64,000 bases of DNA from Mycolicibacterium austroafricanum. GTDB lineage: Bacteria > Actinomycetota > Actinomycetes > Mycobacteriales > Mycobacteriaceae. The translations under genes were made by a program, and so were the position numbers. Positions 1 through 10,128 of the stretch are shown here, one piece after another. The notes below the pieces were generated by a model that was not told the origin of the DNA, did no database searches, and saw only the letters and a program-made list of their open reading frames with translations. How positions within the stretch are numbered: position 1 is the stretch's first letter; every line of letters begins with the position of its first letter. The DNA is taken from positions 196,428-260,427 of the forward strand of contig NZ_HG964450.1 of assembly GCF_000612725.1 (NCBI RefSeq). The letters are read 5' to 3'.

Positions 1-610
1 CGGGGCGTGCACCCTGCGGACGAGGCGGCATGCTGCCGGGCGAGGCGCCGGGCCGGGGGCCACCGCCGGGACGGGGACCGCCTGCGCCGGGACCCGGCCT
101 GGGACCGCCCGGACCCTGAGGCCTGGGCGCCGGCCGCTCGACCGGCTGCTGCGAAGAGAACGGGTTGTTGCCGACCCGGGGGGTCCTGGCTGCGGGCTTG
201 GGTGCACCCGGCTTCGGGGCGGAGGGCCCCGGGCGCGGTCCCGGCGTCGGGCCGGGCCGGGCCGACGGCGCAGCAGGCTCCGCCGGGGTCGCCGCCGCGG
301 GCGCGGCCGGTGGTGCAGCCGGCGCGGCGGGCTGTTGCGCTACCGGCGGGCCGGGCTTGGGGCCGGGCCGGCTCTGCGGCGCGGACGGCTTGACCGTCGC
401 ACCGGCAGCACCATTGCCGCTGGGCGCAGCCTTGGTCTTGTCGGACTTGGAGCCACCGTATGACTCCCGGAGTCGGCGGGCGACGGGAGCCTCCACCGTC
501 GACGATGCCGACTTGACGAATTCGCCTTGCTCACTGAGCCGGGCGAGTACTTCCTTACTTGTGACACCGAGTTCCTTAGCCAACTCGTGCACGCGGGCCT
601 TACCTGCCAC
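1..610 (-). CDS. infB: Translation initiation factor IF-2, N-terminal part (partial)
   Basis: IF-2 is the GTPase that places initiator tRNA on the ribosome. Only the first 203 codons lie in the window; the GTPase domain is beyond the left edge. The first 50 residues form the IF2N fold ([20 protein letters not shown], then [20 protein letters not shown]). The rest is the low-complexity Pro/Ala/Gly/Arg linker typical of actinobacterial IF-2, which explains the spurious long frames on the other strand here. Start chosen: GTG at 610, with AGGAG at 616-620 seven bases upstream. Last gene of the rimP-nusA-ylxR-infB transcription unit. The identification rests on the N-terminal motif and the context. 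Confidence 0.93.
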   Translation of the reverse strand, partial: MAGKARVHELAKELGVTSKEVLARLSEQGEFVKSASSTVEAPVARRLRESYGGSKSDKTKAAPSGNGAAGATVKPSAPQSRPGPKPGPPVAQQPAAPAAPPAAPAAATPAEPAAPSARPGPTPGPRPGPSAPKPGAPKPAARTPRVGNNPFSSQQPVERPAPRPQGPGGPRPGPGAGGPRPGGGPRPGASPGSMPPRPQGARP

Positions 611-712
611 TACATCTCCTGTCTGGGAGGCGACAGCGGTGGTAGGCGCCGCGCCTCGGGTTAGCTATGACGCATGGTCATCGGGACTTCACGGTGTGCT
701 CATGTTCTTCGC

Positions 713-1075
713 TTACCTGTTCTCTTGACCGGGTGTGCCGTGCGCGTCCCCGGTGGGGAAACGCTCTGACAACGCGGTGATGTCCGGTGAACCGGTGATC
801 CGTAACGCTCGGCCGAAGGCCCGCCGCCGGACCGCGGCTTGCAGGCAGACCGGATCGGGATGCAACCAAGCGCCCCGCCCAGGAAGCCGTCTCGCTGAGT
901 CAACGGTCACGGTGCTGGGTCCATTCCCAGGTCCGTTTCCACTGTCTGCAGCGACAACCCGAAGCAATTCGACGGCCAGCTCTCGTTTCCGGCACCCGAT
1001 GCAGGTCCGCACCGGCCCCGCAGTGGGGTTGATGGCACTTTTCCGCATCCGAGCCGATGTCTCGCGCTGGATCAC
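713..1075 (-). CDS. ylxR: YlxR family (DUF448) RNA-binding protein
   Basis: A small basic protein of the YlxR family, normally encoded between nusA and infB, as here. In other bacteria it binds RNA and has been linked to RNase P and to transcription control. The conserved signatures are visible: RTCIGCRKR near residue 22 and GRGAWLHPDPVC followed by a basic helix (RRRAFGRALR). Length is 120 aa from the GTG at 1075; an ATG at 1048 would give 111 aa. I prefer 1075 because it keeps an N-terminal VIQRE segment and has a TAGACT hexamer just upstream, but this is not decisive. It lies 68 bases after the nusA stop and is followed by infB. Confidence 0.85.
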   Translation of the reverse strand: MIQRETSARMRKSAINPTAGPVRTCIGCRKRELAVELLRVVAADSGNGPGNGPSTVTVDSARRLPGRGAWLHPDPVCLQAAVRRRAFGRALRITGSPDITALSERFPTGDAHGTPGQENR

Positions 1076-1143
1076 AGCTGAGTCTACCGTCACCGCACTG
1101 CTGAGAGGAAAACCGGTGTGCAAAGCCGACGACGCGCCGCCGG

Positions 1144-2157
1144 TCAACGCTCCTCGACCGCGCCTTCTTTGGCGGCGTCGTCGCTGCGGATGTCGATGCG
1201 CCATCCGGTCAGGCGCGCCGCCAGACGTGCGTTCTGGCCCTCCTTGCCGATCGCGAGAGAGAGCTGGAAGTCCGGCACGATGACGCGCGCCGCACGGGCG
1301 GCCTCGTCGATCACCGTCACCGACACCACCTTGGCCGGCGACAGCGCGTTGGCCACGAACCGCGCCGGGTCCTCGTCGTAGTCGATGATGTCGATCTTCT
1401 CGCCGGACAGCTCACTCATCACGTTGCGCACCCGCTGCCCCATCGGGCCGATGCAGGCGCCCTTGGCGTTCAGCCCTGGCGCCCTGGTCGCCACCGCGAT
1501 CTTGGAGCGGTGGCCGGCCTCCCTGGCCACCGCGACGATCTCCACCGAGCCGTCGGCGATCTCGGGAACCTCCAGGGAGAACAGCTTGCGCACCAGATTC
1601 GGATGCGTTCGCGACAGGGTGATGAGCGGCTCCCTGGCGCCGCGCGTCACGCCGACGACGTAGCACCGCAACCGGTCGCCGTGCTCGCACCGCTCTCCGG
1701 GCACCTGCTCGGCGGCCGGGATCACACCTTCGGAACCCTTGGTCTCGCTGCCCATCCGGACCACCACGAGCCCTCGGGCGTTGGCGCGCGCATCACGCTG
1801 GATGACGCCGGCGACGATGTCGCCCTCGCGCGCCGAGAACTCGCCGTAGTTCTTCTCGTTCTCGGCGTCGCGGAGCCTCTGCAGGATGACCTGACGCGCG
1901 GTGGTCGCCGCGATTCGGCCGAAACCCTCTGGGGTGTCGTCCCATTCGTGCAGCACGTTGCCGTCTTCGTCGGTCTGGCGGGCGATCACCTTGACGGCGC
2001 CGGTCTTGCGGTCGATGTCGATGTGCGCGTCGGCCTCGTGGCCCTCGGTATGCCGGTAGGCCGTCAGCAGTGCCGATTTGATGGTGTCGACCACCACGTC
2101 GACCGAGATACCCTTGTCGGCCTCGATCGCGTGCAGGGCCGCCATGTCGATGTTCAC
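1144..2157 (-). CDS. nusA: Transcription termination/antitermination factor NusA
   Basis: NusA binds RNA polymerase and nascent RNA and modulates pausing, termination and rRNA antitermination. The 337-aa protein has the expected order: N-terminal RNAP-binding domain (residues 1-105), S1 domain beginning at [14 protein letters not shown]1 with the GPMGQR turn (about 240-255) and KH2 with [19 protein letters not shown] (about 300-320). It stops after KH2 without the acidic repeats found in enterobacterial NusA, as in other mycobacteria. The ATG at 2157 overlaps the rimP stop by four bases (ATGA), so the two are probably translationally coupled. Confidence 0.97.
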   Translation of the reverse strand: MNIDMAALHAIEADKGISVDVVVDTIKSALLTAYRHTEGHEADAHIDIDRKTGAVKVIARQTDEDGNVLHEWDDTPEGFGRIAATTARQVILQRLRDAENEKNYGEFSAREGDIVAGVIQRDARANARGLVVVRMGSETKGSEGVIPAAEQVPGERCEHGDRLRCYVVGVTRGAREPLITLSRTHPNLVRKLFSLEVPEIADGSVEIVAVAREAGHRSKIAVATRAPGLNAKGACIGPMGQRVRNVMSELSGEKIDIIDYDEDPARFVANALSPAKVVSVTVIDEAARAARVIVPDFQLSLAIGKEGQNARLAARLTGWRIDIRSDDAAKEGAVEER

Positions 2158-2684
2158 GCTCGGGCTTCCTTCCTGGAGACGCCCGCCAGCTCCAACTCAC
2201 GCGGACTCGGCGGCGAAAACTCCACCTGGACAACAGCTTTGGCGATCGCGTTGAGTGCGATCTCGCGGACCGAAAGGTTACTTCGCCCCTCACGCACCAC
2301 GACGCCGACCGTCCCGTCGGCGACCCCGCCGATGCGGCCGGTCAGCACGGATCCGTCGGTCAGTGTGATCTCCGCCAGGCGCCCGCGCGCCCTGCGGTAG
2401 TGCTTTTCCGTGGTCAGCGGGCGATCCACCCCGGGCGAGGTCACCTCGAGCACATACGGCGCGGAGTCGAGACCGTCGAGCAGTTCGGAGGCGATCCTGG
2501 ACAGTTCGGCGACAGAGTCGAGATCCAGGCCGTGGTCGCTGTCGGTGACCACGGTGATGCGCGGTGGCCGGGAGGCGGCATCGATGACCACGTCTTCGAG
2601 GTCGTAACCGGCACGCGTGAATTCACCGTCGAGCAGTTCGACCACCTGTCGTTGCGACGGCAATCCCGTAGACCGCTCCGCCAC
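2154..2684 (-). CDS. rimP: Ribosome maturation factor RimP
   Basis: RimP assists 30S ribosomal subunit assembly. The 176-aa protein shows the two-domain RimP layout: an N-terminal alpha/beta domain containing [21 protein letters not shown] around residues 85-105, and a C-terminal SH3-like barrel ([20 protein letters not shown]). Start chosen: GTG at 2684, because a strong GGAG sits just upstream at about 2691-2696 and the protein then begins [17 protein letters not shown] as in homologues. Longer frames to 2795 would add arginine-rich sequence of no known domain. First gene of the nusA-infB operon; its promoter must lie between 2685 and 2848, shared with the divergent gene on the plus strand. 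Confidence 0.94.
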   Translation of the reverse strand: MAERSTGLPSQRQVVELLDGEFTRAGYDLEDVVIDAASRPPRITVVTDSDHGLDLDSVAELSRIASELLDGLDSAPYVLEVTSPGVDRPLTTEKHYRRARGRLAEITLTDGSVLTGRIGGVADGTVGVVVREGRSNLSVREIALNAIAKAVVQVEFSPPSPRELELAGVSRKEARA

Positions 2685-2848
2685 GGCGAGCTCCTCGTCT
2701 TGAGTTGTCCGGACACGGTGCGCAAGAGGGCTCCTGCGAATCCGACTCCCCACGATACGCCAGCGCCAGGTGCCCGAACGACCAAAAGCGCGCACCGCAC
2801 CGTGGGCGGCAGCACCGCCCGCCGGGACCCGGATGGCAGGATGTGGGC

Positions 2849-3370
2849 GTGCCGAGCCGCCCGCCGACCCTCAGCCGTCGACGCGTCCTCGTCGGTGCGG
2901 CCGCGCTGGCAGCGCTCGGCGTCACCGCCGCGGGCTGCGGCGATCCGCCCCCTCCCCCGGATCTCGACGATCTCACCACCGCGCTGGACCGGGCCCGCTC
3001 CGACAGCCGGCTGGCCGACGACGTCGCCGCCACGGCCCGCGGCAAGCTCGCCGACGCATTGACCGGGATCGCCGCGCAGCGCTCGGCGCACGCCGAGGCG
3101 CTGGCGGAGGAGATCGTGCGCATGACCGGCCGTGCCGCACCGACCACCAGCGTGACGTCGTCAACGGGGGCGCTGACGACCACCACGACGGCGTCGGTTC
3201 CGGCGCCGACCGCCGAGGACGTGATCGGCGCCCTGCGCACCTCAGCCGACAGCGCCACACACGCCGCCGGAGCGCTGAGCGGCTACCGGGCCGGGCTGCT
3301 CGCCTCGATCGCCGCGGCGTGCACCGCCGCCTACTCGGTCACGCTGGCCGGTGCGGGAGGTTCACGATGA
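2849..3370 (+). CDS. Alanine-rich secreted/lipoprotein-like protein (Rv2843-like)
   Basis: A 173-aa protein divergent from rimP, in the position of Rv2843. The N-terminus has an arginine pair plus hydrophobic stretch ending in a possible lipobox: [21 protein letters not shown], with Cys about residue 30, so it may be exported (twin-arginine-like RRR) and lipidated. The remainder is Ala/Thr rich and helical, with a Thr/Ser-rich hinge (TTTTTASVP), and no enzyme motif. Start GTG 2849; a GTG at 2843 is equally possible. The stop overlaps the next gene's start (ATGA), so the two are cotranscribed. Function unknown; the neighbouring DUF4439 domain suggests a joint envelope role, but that is only inference. 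Confidence 0.7.
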   Translation: MPSRPPTLSRRRVLVGAAALAALGVTAAGCGDPPPPPDLDDLTTALDRARSDSRLADDVAATARGKLADALTGIAAQRSAHAEALAEEIVRMTGRAAPTTSVTSSTGALTTTTTASVPAPTAEDVIGALRTSADSATHAAGALSGYRAGLLASIAAACTAAYSVTLAGAGGSR

Positions 3371-3837
3371 CCGCCCCGGACCAGGGGATGCCGTCGCGGC
3401 CCGACGACGCGGCCGACGGCGCGCTGTTCGACGCGATAGCCACCGAGCACGCCACCATCTACGGGTACGGGTTGGTGTCGGCGCACTCGACTCCGGACGT
3501 CAACTATCTGGTGTCGGAGGCGATGGCCGAGCACCGCGCCCGCCGCGAGGCGGCCATCGCGCTGCTCGCAGAACAGGGTGCCGAGGCGCCGCTGCCCGCG
3601 GCCGGATATCAACTGCCCATGGAGGTCGACACGCCGGCGGAGGCGGTCGACCTCGCGGTTCGGATGGAAGAGGACGCCGCGGTCGCGTGGCGCGCCGTCG
3701 TCGAGCAGGCCGCCGACCAGGCGGTGCGGGCGTTCGGCGTCACCGCGCTGACCGAGTGTGCGCTGACCGCCGCCCGGTGGCGCGCCGTCCGCGGCGACTC
3801 GACGGTCACCGTCGCGTTCCCGGGCGGCAGCGAGTAG
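3367..3837 (+). CDS. DUF4439 ferritin-like domain protein (Rv2844-like)
   Basis: A 156-aa protein resembling the DUF4439 family of actinobacterial ferritin-like four-helix proteins. Visible features are the acidic/His helix DAIATEHATIYGYGLVSAHS, a second helix VSEAMAEHRARREAAIALLAEQGA and a third AVDLAVRMEEDAAVAWRAVVE, with Glu and His residues placed as in ferritin-like bundles. No signal peptide is seen. It is the second gene of a two-gene plus-strand unit, overlapping the preceding stop by four bases. Whether it binds metal is unknown; the family is defined by structure-like similarity rather than tested activity. It is followed by the convergent end of proS after seven bases. Confidence 0.75.
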   Translation: MTAPDQGMPSRPDDAADGALFDAIATEHATIYGYGLVSAHSTPDVNYLVSEAMAEHRARREAAIALLAEQGAEAPLPAAGYQLPMEVDTPAEAVDLAVRMEEDAAVAWRAVVEQAADQAVRAFGVTALTECALTAARWRAVRGDSTVTVAFPGGSE

Positions 3838-3844
3838 ATCCGGG

Positions 3845-5602
3845 CTATGCCCCGGCCAGCGCGGCGCTGATCCGCTCGGCCGCGCCGTCGACCGGGATCT
3901 CGTGCTTGTCGCCGCCGAACCGGTCGCGCAACTCGACGATGCCGTCGGCCCAGCCGCGCCCCACCACCACGATCCACGGCACCCCGAGCAGTTCGGCGTC
4001 CTTGAACTTCACGCCGGGCGAGGCCGTCCGGTCGTCGAGGAGCACGTCGACGCCGAGCCGGTCGAGTTCGGCGGCCAGTTCGGTGGCGCCCGTGCGCGCG
4101 TCGGCGTCCTTGTTGGCGATCACCACGTGCACATCGAACGGTGACACGGTCGACGGCCAGCGCAGCCCGAGTTCGTCGTGATGCTGCTCGGCGATGACCG
4201 CCACCAACCGCGACACCCCGATCCCGTAGGAGCCCATGGTCAGCCGCACCGGTTTGCCGTTCTCGCCGAGCACGTCGGCGCCGAACGCGTCGGCGTACTT
4301 GCGGCCCAGCTGGAAGACGTGGCCGATCTCGATGCCGCGCGCGGCGACCAGCGGTCCGGCACCGTCCGGCGAGGGGTCACCCGCACGGACCTCGGCCGCC
4401 TCGATCGTGCCGTCCGGGGTGAAATCGCGCCCGGCGACCAGGTCGACGACGTGCTTACCCAACTCGTCGGCGCCGGTGATCCACGCTGTGCCGTCCACCA
4501 CTCTGGGGTCGACGAGATAGCGGACGCCGTTGGCCAGCAAGGCTTTCGGACCGATGTAACCCTTCACCAGGAACGGGTATCTGGCGAAGTCGGCGTCGTC
4601 GAGCATTGCGTACTCGGCCGGTTCCAGCGCCGCCCCGAGGCGCTTGTCGTCGACCTCGCGGTCGCCGGGCACGCCGACGCCGAGCAGCTCCCACTCGCCG
4701 CCGGGCTCGCGCACCTTGAGCATCACGTTCTTCAGCGTGTCCGCGGCGGTGACGGTCCGGCCCAGATCCGCCCCGTTGGCCCAGTCCACCAGCGTGGCGA
4801 TGGTCGGGGTGTCGCCGGTGTGGTGCACGGTTGCGCTCGCCAGCCCCGCAATCTGCTCCGGGGAGATCGGTTCCGGCACCATGGTGACGACGGCCTCGAC
4901 GTTCGCGGCATAGCCGGACTGCAGGCAACGCACGTAGGTGTCCTCACCGACGTCGCTCTCGGCCAGGAACTCCTCGGAGGCGCTGCCGCCCATCGCCCCG
5001 GACACGGCCGAGACGATGACGTACCGGACCTTGAGCAGGTCGAAGATCCGCTGGTAGGCCTCGCGGTGCGCGATGTAGGCGTTCTTGAGGCCGTCGTCGT
5101 CGATGTCGAACGAGTAGGAGTCGTTCATCAGGAACTCGCGGCCACGCAGGATGCCCGCGCGGGGTCGGGCCTCGTCGCGGTACTTGTTCTGGATCTGGTA
5201 GAGCCGCAGCGGGAAGTCCTTGTACGACGAGTACTCGCCCTTAACGGTGAGGGTGAACATCTCCTCGTGGGTGGGGCCCAGCAGGTAGTCGTTGTTGCGG
5301 CGGTCCTGCAGCCGGAACAGGGTGTCGCCGTACTCGGTCCACCGGTTGGTGGTCTCGTACGGGGCGCGTGGCAGCAGCGCGGGGAACAGGATCTCTTGTC
5401 CGCCAATGGCATTCATCTCATTGCGGACGATGTTCTCGATCTTGCGCAGCACCTTCAGCCCCAGCGGCAGCCAGCTGTACAGACCGGGGCCGACGGGCCG
5501 GACGTAGCCGGCCCGGATGAGCAGCTTGTGGCTCGGCACTTCGGCGTCGGCCGGATCGTCGCGCAGGGTGCGCAGGAACAGCTCGGACATGCGGGTGATC
5601 AC
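3845..5602 (-). CDS. proS: Prolyl-tRNA synthetase
   Basis: Charges tRNA-Pro with proline in the cytoplasm. The 585-aa length fits the bacterial-type ProRS with the inserted editing domain. Class II signatures are visible: motif 2 region [17 protein letters not shown] with NDSYSFD, the INS editing domain in the middle ([20 protein letters not shown]), motif 3 [20 protein letters not shown], and the C-terminal anticodon-binding domain ([22 protein letters not shown]). Start GTG 5602 ([16 protein letters not shown]) matches the usual mycobacterial N-terminus; the internal ATG at 5590 is the alternative. A TAAGGT hexamer lies eight bases upstream of the GTG, so the mRNA may be leaderless. The open frame continues far upstream but is non-coding there. 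Confidence 0.97.
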   Translation of the reverse strand: MITRMSELFLRTLRDDPADAEVPSHKLLIRAGYVRPVGPGLYSWLPLGLKVLRKIENIVRNEMNAIGGQEILFPALLPRAPYETTNRWTEYGDTLFRLQDRRNNDYLLGPTHEEMFTLTVKGEYSSYKDFPLRLYQIQNKYRDEARPRAGILRGREFLMNDSYSFDIDDDGLKNAYIAHREAYQRIFDLLKVRYVIVSAVSGAMGGSASEEFLAESDVGEDTYVRCLQSGYAANVEAVVTMVPEPISPEQIAGLASATVHHTGDTPTIATLVDWANGADLGRTVTAADTLKNVMLKVREPGGEWELLGVGVPGDREVDDKRLGAALEPAEYAMLDDADFARYPFLVKGYIGPKALLANGVRYLVDPRVVDGTAWITGADELGKHVVDLVAGRDFTPDGTIEAAEVRAGDPSPDGAGPLVAARGIEIGHVFQLGRKYADAFGADVLGENGKPVRLTMGSYGIGVSRLVAVIAEQHHDELGLRWPSTVSPFDVHVVIANKDADARTGATELAAELDRLGVDVLLDDRTASPGVKFKDAELLGVPWIVVVGRGWADGIVELRDRFGGDKHEIPVDGAAERISAALAGA

Positions 5603-5625
5603 AGCCGAACACCTTACTGATGCGC

Positions 5626-7152
5626 TCAGCCCTCCGTCGCTCCGCGCTGCTCCGCCGAAATCCAGAGCTCGCCTGTCTCCACCGCGTCGCGGTTGTACTT
5701 CGCCACCGCGATCTGGCGCGCCGAAAACCCGATGAACAGCGCCGCCGCGCCGACGAGCACCGAAACCGCGGCCACCCACAGCAGCGAATAGGTGTAGCCG
5801 GCGTCGAGCGCATCGAGTTGAGCGGGCGTCATGGCGGCCACCGGTCCGGTGGTTCCGCCCAGGTAGAGGGTGCGTGAGGTCTGCACCGCCTGGATGACGA
5901 CCAGCACCACGGGTCCGCCGAGATTCTGCACCATCAGTGTGATCGACGAGACGGGTCCGATCTCGCGCGCTCCGACGTCGGCGATCGCGCACAGCGGCAG
6001 GATCACCGAGATCACCCCGATGCCGAAGCCGCCGACCACCAGGGGCGCGATCAGGTCCGGGACGTACGGGATGCCGCGGTCGAGTGTCGAGCCGTAGAGC
6101 ATCGCGCACGGCACCAGAAGGCCGGCGCCGAGGATGATCCACCGCGGCGCGAGATAGGGCGCCACCCGGGCCGCGACGACGGTGCCGACGCCCAGCGCGA
6201 GCGCGAACGGGATGAAGGCCATGCCGGCCTGCAGCGCCGAATAGCCCATGACGTCCTGGACGTACAGGCCGATCATCACCGTCGCGCTCAGCATCACCCC
6301 GCCGGCCAGGAACAGCGAGAGGAACGTCGCCACCCGGTTGCGGTTGTCGAACACCGTCAGCGGGACGATCGGGTGGTCGGCGGAGCGCTCGACGACGAAG
6401 AACGCGACGAACAGCAGCGCCGACGCGACGGCCGCGCCGATGACGAACGGGTCGGCCCAGCCTCGGGACGGGCCCTGAGTGAAGAACAGGACGGCCGACG
6501 TGCAGGCCAGCGTGGCCAGCAGGGCGCCGGTGACGTCGAGCTTGAGTCGCTCGTGGTGCGTCTCGGCGAGCCGGAACACCGCGATCGCGATGATCGCGAT
6601 GCCGATCGGGACGTTGATCAGGAAGGCCAGCCGCCACGACACGACGGTCAGCGCGCCGCCGAGCACCAGGCCGAGGACCGACCCGGTGGCCAGCATCGCC
6701 GCCGACACCGCCAGCGCGCGGTTGCGGGCGTGGCCGACGGCGTAGGTGGTGGCGATCAGCGCCAGCCCGGTCGGGGCGGCCACCGCGGCGCCTGCGCCCT
6801 GGAACGCGCGCGCGGCGACGAGCGTGATCTCCTCGGTGGCCAGGCCGCACACGAGGGAGGCGATCGTGAAGAGACCGACGCCGGACAGGAAGGCGCGTTT
6901 GTGCCCGACCGCGTCACCGATGCGCCCGCCGAGCAGCAGCAGGCCGCCGAAAGCCAGCACATAGGCGGTGATGACCCAGCTCTTGCCCGCGTCGGAGAGG
7001 TTCAGTTCGGCCTGCATCCGCGGCAGCGCGACGATCACGATGGTGCCGTCGAGCGTGGACATCAGCTGCATGCCGGTGATCGCGACGATCGCGATGCCCA
7101 GCACCGATTTCGACAACGGAGTCGTCGCGTGTTCTGACGACCCGGAAGCCAT
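5626..7152 (-). CDS. MFS drug:H+ antiporter, EfpA-type paralogue (14-TM, QacA family)
   Basis: A 508-aa major facilitator of the DHA2/QacA family with 14 predicted membrane segments, probably exporting lipophilic drugs or lipids with proton uptake. Signatures include [20 protein letters not shown] (motif D1 region), [14 protein letters not shown] (motif A between TM2 and TM3), and the antiporter motif C region [13 protein letters not shown]. It is a close tandem relative of the next gene: long identical or similar runs such as [16 protein letters not shown] and [13 protein letters not shown] occur in both. It lies between proS and efpA, 75 bases after the efpA stop. Probably an EfpA duplicate; substrate unknown. 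Confidence 0.85.
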   Translation of the reverse strand: MASGSSEHATTPLSKSVLGIAIVAITGMQLMSTLDGTIVIVALPRMQAELNLSDAGKSWVITAYVLAFGGLLLLGGRIGDAVGHKRAFLSGVGLFTIASLVCGLATEEITLVAARAFQGAGAAVAAPTGLALIATTYAVGHARNRALAVSAAMLATGSVLGLVLGGALTVVSWRLAFLINVPIGIAIIAIAVFRLAETHHERLKLDVTGALLATLACTSAVLFFTQGPSRGWADPFVIGAAVASALLFVAFFVVERSADHPIVPLTVFDNRNRVATFLSLFLAGGVMLSATVMIGLYVQDVMGYSALQAGMAFIPFALALGVGTVVAARVAPYLAPRWIILGAGLLVPCAMLYGSTLDRGIPYVPDLIAPLVVGGFGIGVISVILPLCAIADVGAREIGPVSSITLMVQNLGGPVVLVVIQAVQTSRTLYLGGTTGPVAAMTPAQLDALDAGYTYSLLWVAAVSVLVGAAALFIGFSARQIAVAKYNRDAVETGELWISAEQRGATEG

Positions 7153-7227
7153 GGTGAGCCACCCTACCGAGGCGCGGGATCTCGGCGTGGTTATCGCCGC
7201 TGAGCGACGATTCTCACGCCGAAGTCA

Positions 7228-8859
7228 CTACAGTTCGCCGGCGTCGATGGCGTCCTTGACTTCCTGCGCATGCGCGACCTGTTCGGCCGTGTATCCGATG
7301 AACAGCGCCGCACCACCGACGATGACCGCCACCGCGGCCACCCACAGCAGGCCGTACGAGTAGCCCTGATCCAGGGCGTGCAGCTGCGCGGCGTTCATGT
7401 CCTTGACCGGGCCGGTGGTGCCGCCGAGGTACAGCGTCCGCGACGTGATGACGGCCTGGATGACCGCGAGCACGACGGGCCCGCCGAGGTTCTGCAGCAT
7501 CAGCGCGATGGCCGACACCGGGCCGATCTGGTCGAAGCCGACGCCGGCGATCGCCGAGATCATCAACGGCACGACGATCATGCCGATACCGAAGCCGCCG
7601 ATCGTGATGGGCAGCACCAGGTTCGGGAAGTACGGGATCCCGGCGTCCAGTGTGGAGCCGTAGATCATTGCGGCCAGCACCAGGACGCCGCCACCGATCA
7701 CCAGCACCCGTGGCGGGAACTTCGACACCAGCGCCGAGGACAGGCCGAGGCCGATGCCCAGCGCGATGACGAACGGGATGAAGCCGATACCCGCACGCAG
7801 GGCGCTGTAGCCCATGATGTCCTGCACATACAGCCCGATGGTCACCGTCAGCGTGAACATCACGCCGCCCGCCAGGAAGACCGCCGCGAATGTGGCCACC
7901 CGGTTGCGGTCGTGGAACAGCGCGAACGGCACCACCGGGTTCTCGGCCGTGCGCTCGACCCACAGGAAGGCGAGGAGGCAGCCGACGGCGGCGACGGCGG
8001 AGGCGACGGTCACGGGCGAGGCCCAGCCTGACTCCGGACCCATCGAGAACGCGAACACCGCGGCCGTACAGCCCATCGTCGCGAGCAGCGCGCCTGCGGC
8101 GTCGAGCTTGAGCCGCTCCTTGTTCGTCTCGCGCAGCGTCTTGCGGGCCAGATAGATCATGATCAGGCCGATCGGCACGTTCACCAGGAACGCGAGCCGC
8201 CAGGACACCTCGGTGAGAGCGCCGCCGACCACCAGGCCCATGACCGAGCCCACGCCGGTCATCGCGGCGAACACCGCGGTGGCCGCGTTGCGGGCCGGTC
8301 CCTTCGGGAACGTCGTGGCGATCAGCGCCAGAGCCGTCGGCGATGCGATGGCCGCGCCGACGCCCTGCAGCAACCGGGCGATGACCAGGGTGGCCTCGTC
8401 CCACGCGATACCGCACAGGACCGAAGCGATGGTGAACAGCGTGACGCCGACGATGAAGGTCCTCTTGCGGCCGATGGTGTCGCCGAGGCGGCCACCGAGC
8501 AGCATCAGTCCACCGAACGTCAGCACATATGCGGTGATGACCCAGCTTCGGCCGGCGTCCGACAGGTTCAGTTCGTCCTGGATCTTCGGCAGCGCGACGA
8601 TGGCGATGGTGCTGTCCATGGTGGCCAGCAGCTGCATTCCGCCGATCGCGATGACCGCGGCGAAGAATCGCCGCGACGGCACCCAGGCCGGGGTCCTCCC
8701 CGCCCGCGCTCCGTCGCCTCCGCGGCCACCCGCCGTCTCGCCCAGACCGGGGATTCGAGCGGGCAGGGCACGGTCCGAAGCCCGGCCTGAGCCTCGTTTT
8801 CCACTGCCTTCAGCATCACGTTGGATGGCGGCACGCTCCGCATCGTTGAGAGCCGTCAT
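7228..8859 (-). CDS. efpA: EfpA efflux pump (14-TM MFS, QacA family)
   Basis: A 543-aa transporter matching mycobacterial EfpA, an essential inner-membrane MFS protein in M. tuberculosis linked to drug tolerance and lipid transport. It has a hydrophilic N-terminal extension of about 65 residues, then 14 hydrophobic segments. Motifs: ATMDSTIAIVALPKIQDELN, motif A GGRLGDTIGRKRTF, motif C GSVMGLVVGGALT. The order efpA-cysG-cobB-cobO matches M. tuberculosis, so this copy is the orthologue and the downstream one the extra paralogue. ATG at 8859; a TAAGGT hexamer eight bases upstream and overlapping AT-rich repeats (8870-8897) suggest a regulated, short-leader promoter squeezed into the 33 bases before cysG. 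Confidence 0.93.
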   Translation of the reverse strand: MTALNDAERAAIQRDAEGSGKRGSGRASDRALPARIPGLGETAGGRGGDGARAGRTPAWVPSRRFFAAVIAIGGMQLLATMDSTIAIVALPKIQDELNLSDAGRSWVITAYVLTFGGLMLLGGRLGDTIGRKRTFIVGVTLFTIASVLCGIAWDEATLVIARLLQGVGAAIASPTALALIATTFPKGPARNAATAVFAAMTGVGSVMGLVVGGALTEVSWRLAFLVNVPIGLIMIYLARKTLRETNKERLKLDAAGALLATMGCTAAVFAFSMGPESGWASPVTVASAVAAVGCLLAFLWVERTAENPVVPFALFHDRNRVATFAAVFLAGGVMFTLTVTIGLYVQDIMGYSALRAGIGFIPFVIALGIGLGLSSALVSKFPPRVLVIGGGVLVLAAMIYGSTLDAGIPYFPNLVLPITIGGFGIGMIVVPLMISAIAGVGFDQIGPVSAIALMLQNLGGPVVLAVIQAVITSRTLYLGGTTGPVKDMNAAQLHALDQGYSYGLLWVAAVAVIVGGAALFIGYTAEQVAHAQEVKDAIDAGEL

Positions 8860-8869
8860 ATCGGGTTAC

Positions 8870-8897
8870 CTTACAGTAATCTTAAGAATCCTTTAAG
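8870..8897 (-). promoter_or_regulatory. Candidate efpA operator/promoter (AT-rich repeated CTTA arms)
   Basis: The short gap upstream of efpA holds two overlapping 17-bp inverted motifs: cttacagtaatcttaag (8870-8886) and cttaagaatcctttaag (8881-8897). Both have CTTA/TAAG type arms. The segment is strikingly AT-rich for this chromosome and runs into the 3' end of cysG. The putative -10 (TAAGGT, minus strand) is immediately adjacent. Such paired sites are typical of dimeric repressors, but the regulator cannot be named from the sequence. Confidence 0.4.
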
Positions 8898-10128
8898 CGC
8901 CGAAGCCGGCCACCGCCCCGATGACGATGATCGCGGGGGGCCGAATACCGTCGGACCGGATCCGTTCCGGGGCCTCCGAGAGCGTCGCCCGCAAAGTCCG
9001 CTGCGACGATGTCGTTCCATGCTGGACGACAAGCACCGGCGTATCCGCTGGTCGGCCGCCTCTCAACAGGATCTTGACGAAGAGCTCGATGCGTTCCACC
9101 GCCATCAGCAAAACGATGGTGCCGTTCATCGCGGCCAGCGCATCCCAATTCACTAACGATTCGGGATGATCCGGCGCCACGTGCCCGCTGACCACCACGA
9201 ACTCGTGGGTCAGACCGCGATGCGTGACCGGAACGCCGGCCAGTGCCGGGACGGCTATGGCGCTTGTCACACCGGGCACCACGGTGACCGGGATGCCCGC
9301 CTCGGCGCAGGCGATCACCTCTTCGTAGCCGCGGGCGAACACGAACGGGTCGCCGCCCTTGAGCCGGACGACGAACTTGCCTTCCCGGGCCCTGGCGATG
9401 AGCACCTCGTTGATCGCGTCCTGCGCCATCGCCCGGCCGTAGGGGATCTTCGCCGCGTCGATCACCTCGACCTCGGGCGACAGCTCGGACAGCAGATCCT
9501 GCGGCGCCAGCCGGTCGGCGACGACCACGTCGGCGTGGGCAAGCAGTCTGCGGCCGCGCACGGTGACCAACTCGGGGTCCCCGGGACCGCCGCCCACCAG
9601 CGCGACGGTGCCCTTGGCGACGCCGGGCGCCGCCGAACTGTCGACGCCGATCAGGCCCCGCTGCAGGGCCTCGCGGATCGCGGTGCGGATTCCCGCGGAG
9701 CGGCGGTGTTCACCGCCGGCCAGCACCCCGACCGACAGCCCCTCGTACTCGAAGGTGGCAGGGGTGACGGCGGTGCCCTCGACCGCCACGTCGGCCCGCA
9801 CGCAGAAGACACGCCTGCTCTCGGCCTCCGCCACGATCGCGGCATTCACCTCGGGGTCGTCGGTGGCGGCGATCACATACCAGGCGCCCTCGAGGTCCCC
9901 GGCGCGAAAGTCGCGCATCGTCAAGGTGATTCCGTCGATCGCCTCGACCGCCGGGGTGGCAGCCCTGGTGATGACGTGCACGTCGGCACCGCTGGCCACG
10001 AGCAGCGGCAGCCGCCGCTGCGCGACCGTGCCCCCGCCGACCACGACGACCTTCTTACCGGCGAGGCGCAGGCCCACCAGATACGCGTTCTCGGATGTCA
10101 AATCGCTCCTCGCGTCCGCCGAAGTCAC
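8893..10128 (-). CDS. cysG: Siroheme synthase CysG-like: uroporphyrinogen-III C-methyltransferase with precorrin-2 dehydrogenase domain
   Basis: A 411-aa fusion. The N-terminal third is the NAD-dependent precorrin-2 dehydrogenase/chelatase domain (KKVVVVGGGTVAQRRLPLL, then VIAATDDPEVNAAI). The C-terminal two thirds is the SAM-dependent uroporphyrinogen-III methyltransferase (VALVGGGPGDPELVTVRG near 175, RLKGGDPFVFARGYEE near 255, VPGVTSAIAVPALAGVPVTHR). The methyltransferase product precorrin-2 feeds both siroheme and cobalamin, which fits the adjacent cob genes. Start GTG at 10128 overlaps the cobB stop by four bases (GTGA), showing tight coupling. Shorter than enterobacterial CysG (about 457 aa) but usual for mycobacteria. 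Confidence 0.93.
   Translation of the reverse strand: MTSADARSDLTSENAYLVGLRLAGKKVVVVGGGTVAQRRLPLLVASGADVHVITRAATPAVEAIDGITLTMRDFRAGDLEGAWYVIAATDDPEVNAAIVAEAESRRVFCVRADVAVEGTAVTPATFEYEGLSVGVLAGGEHRRSAGIRTAIREALQRGLIGVDSSAAPGVAKGTVALVGGGPGDPELVTVRGRRLLAHADVVVADRLAPQDLLSELSPEVEVIDAAKIPYGRAMAQDAINEVLIARAREGKFVVRLKGGDPFVFARGYEEVIACAEAGIPVTVVPGVTSAIAVPALAGVPVTHRGLTHEFVVVSGHVAPDHPESLVNWDALAAMNGTIVLLMAVERIELFVKILLRGGRPADTPVLVVQHGTTSSQRTLRATLSEAPERIRSDGIRPPAIIVIGAVAGFGA

Noticed and set aside
5603..6850. Upstream in-frame extension of proS into the efflux gene region.
   Set aside because: The extension is an Arg/Gly-rich shadow of the MFS gene; the family N-terminus begins at 5602.
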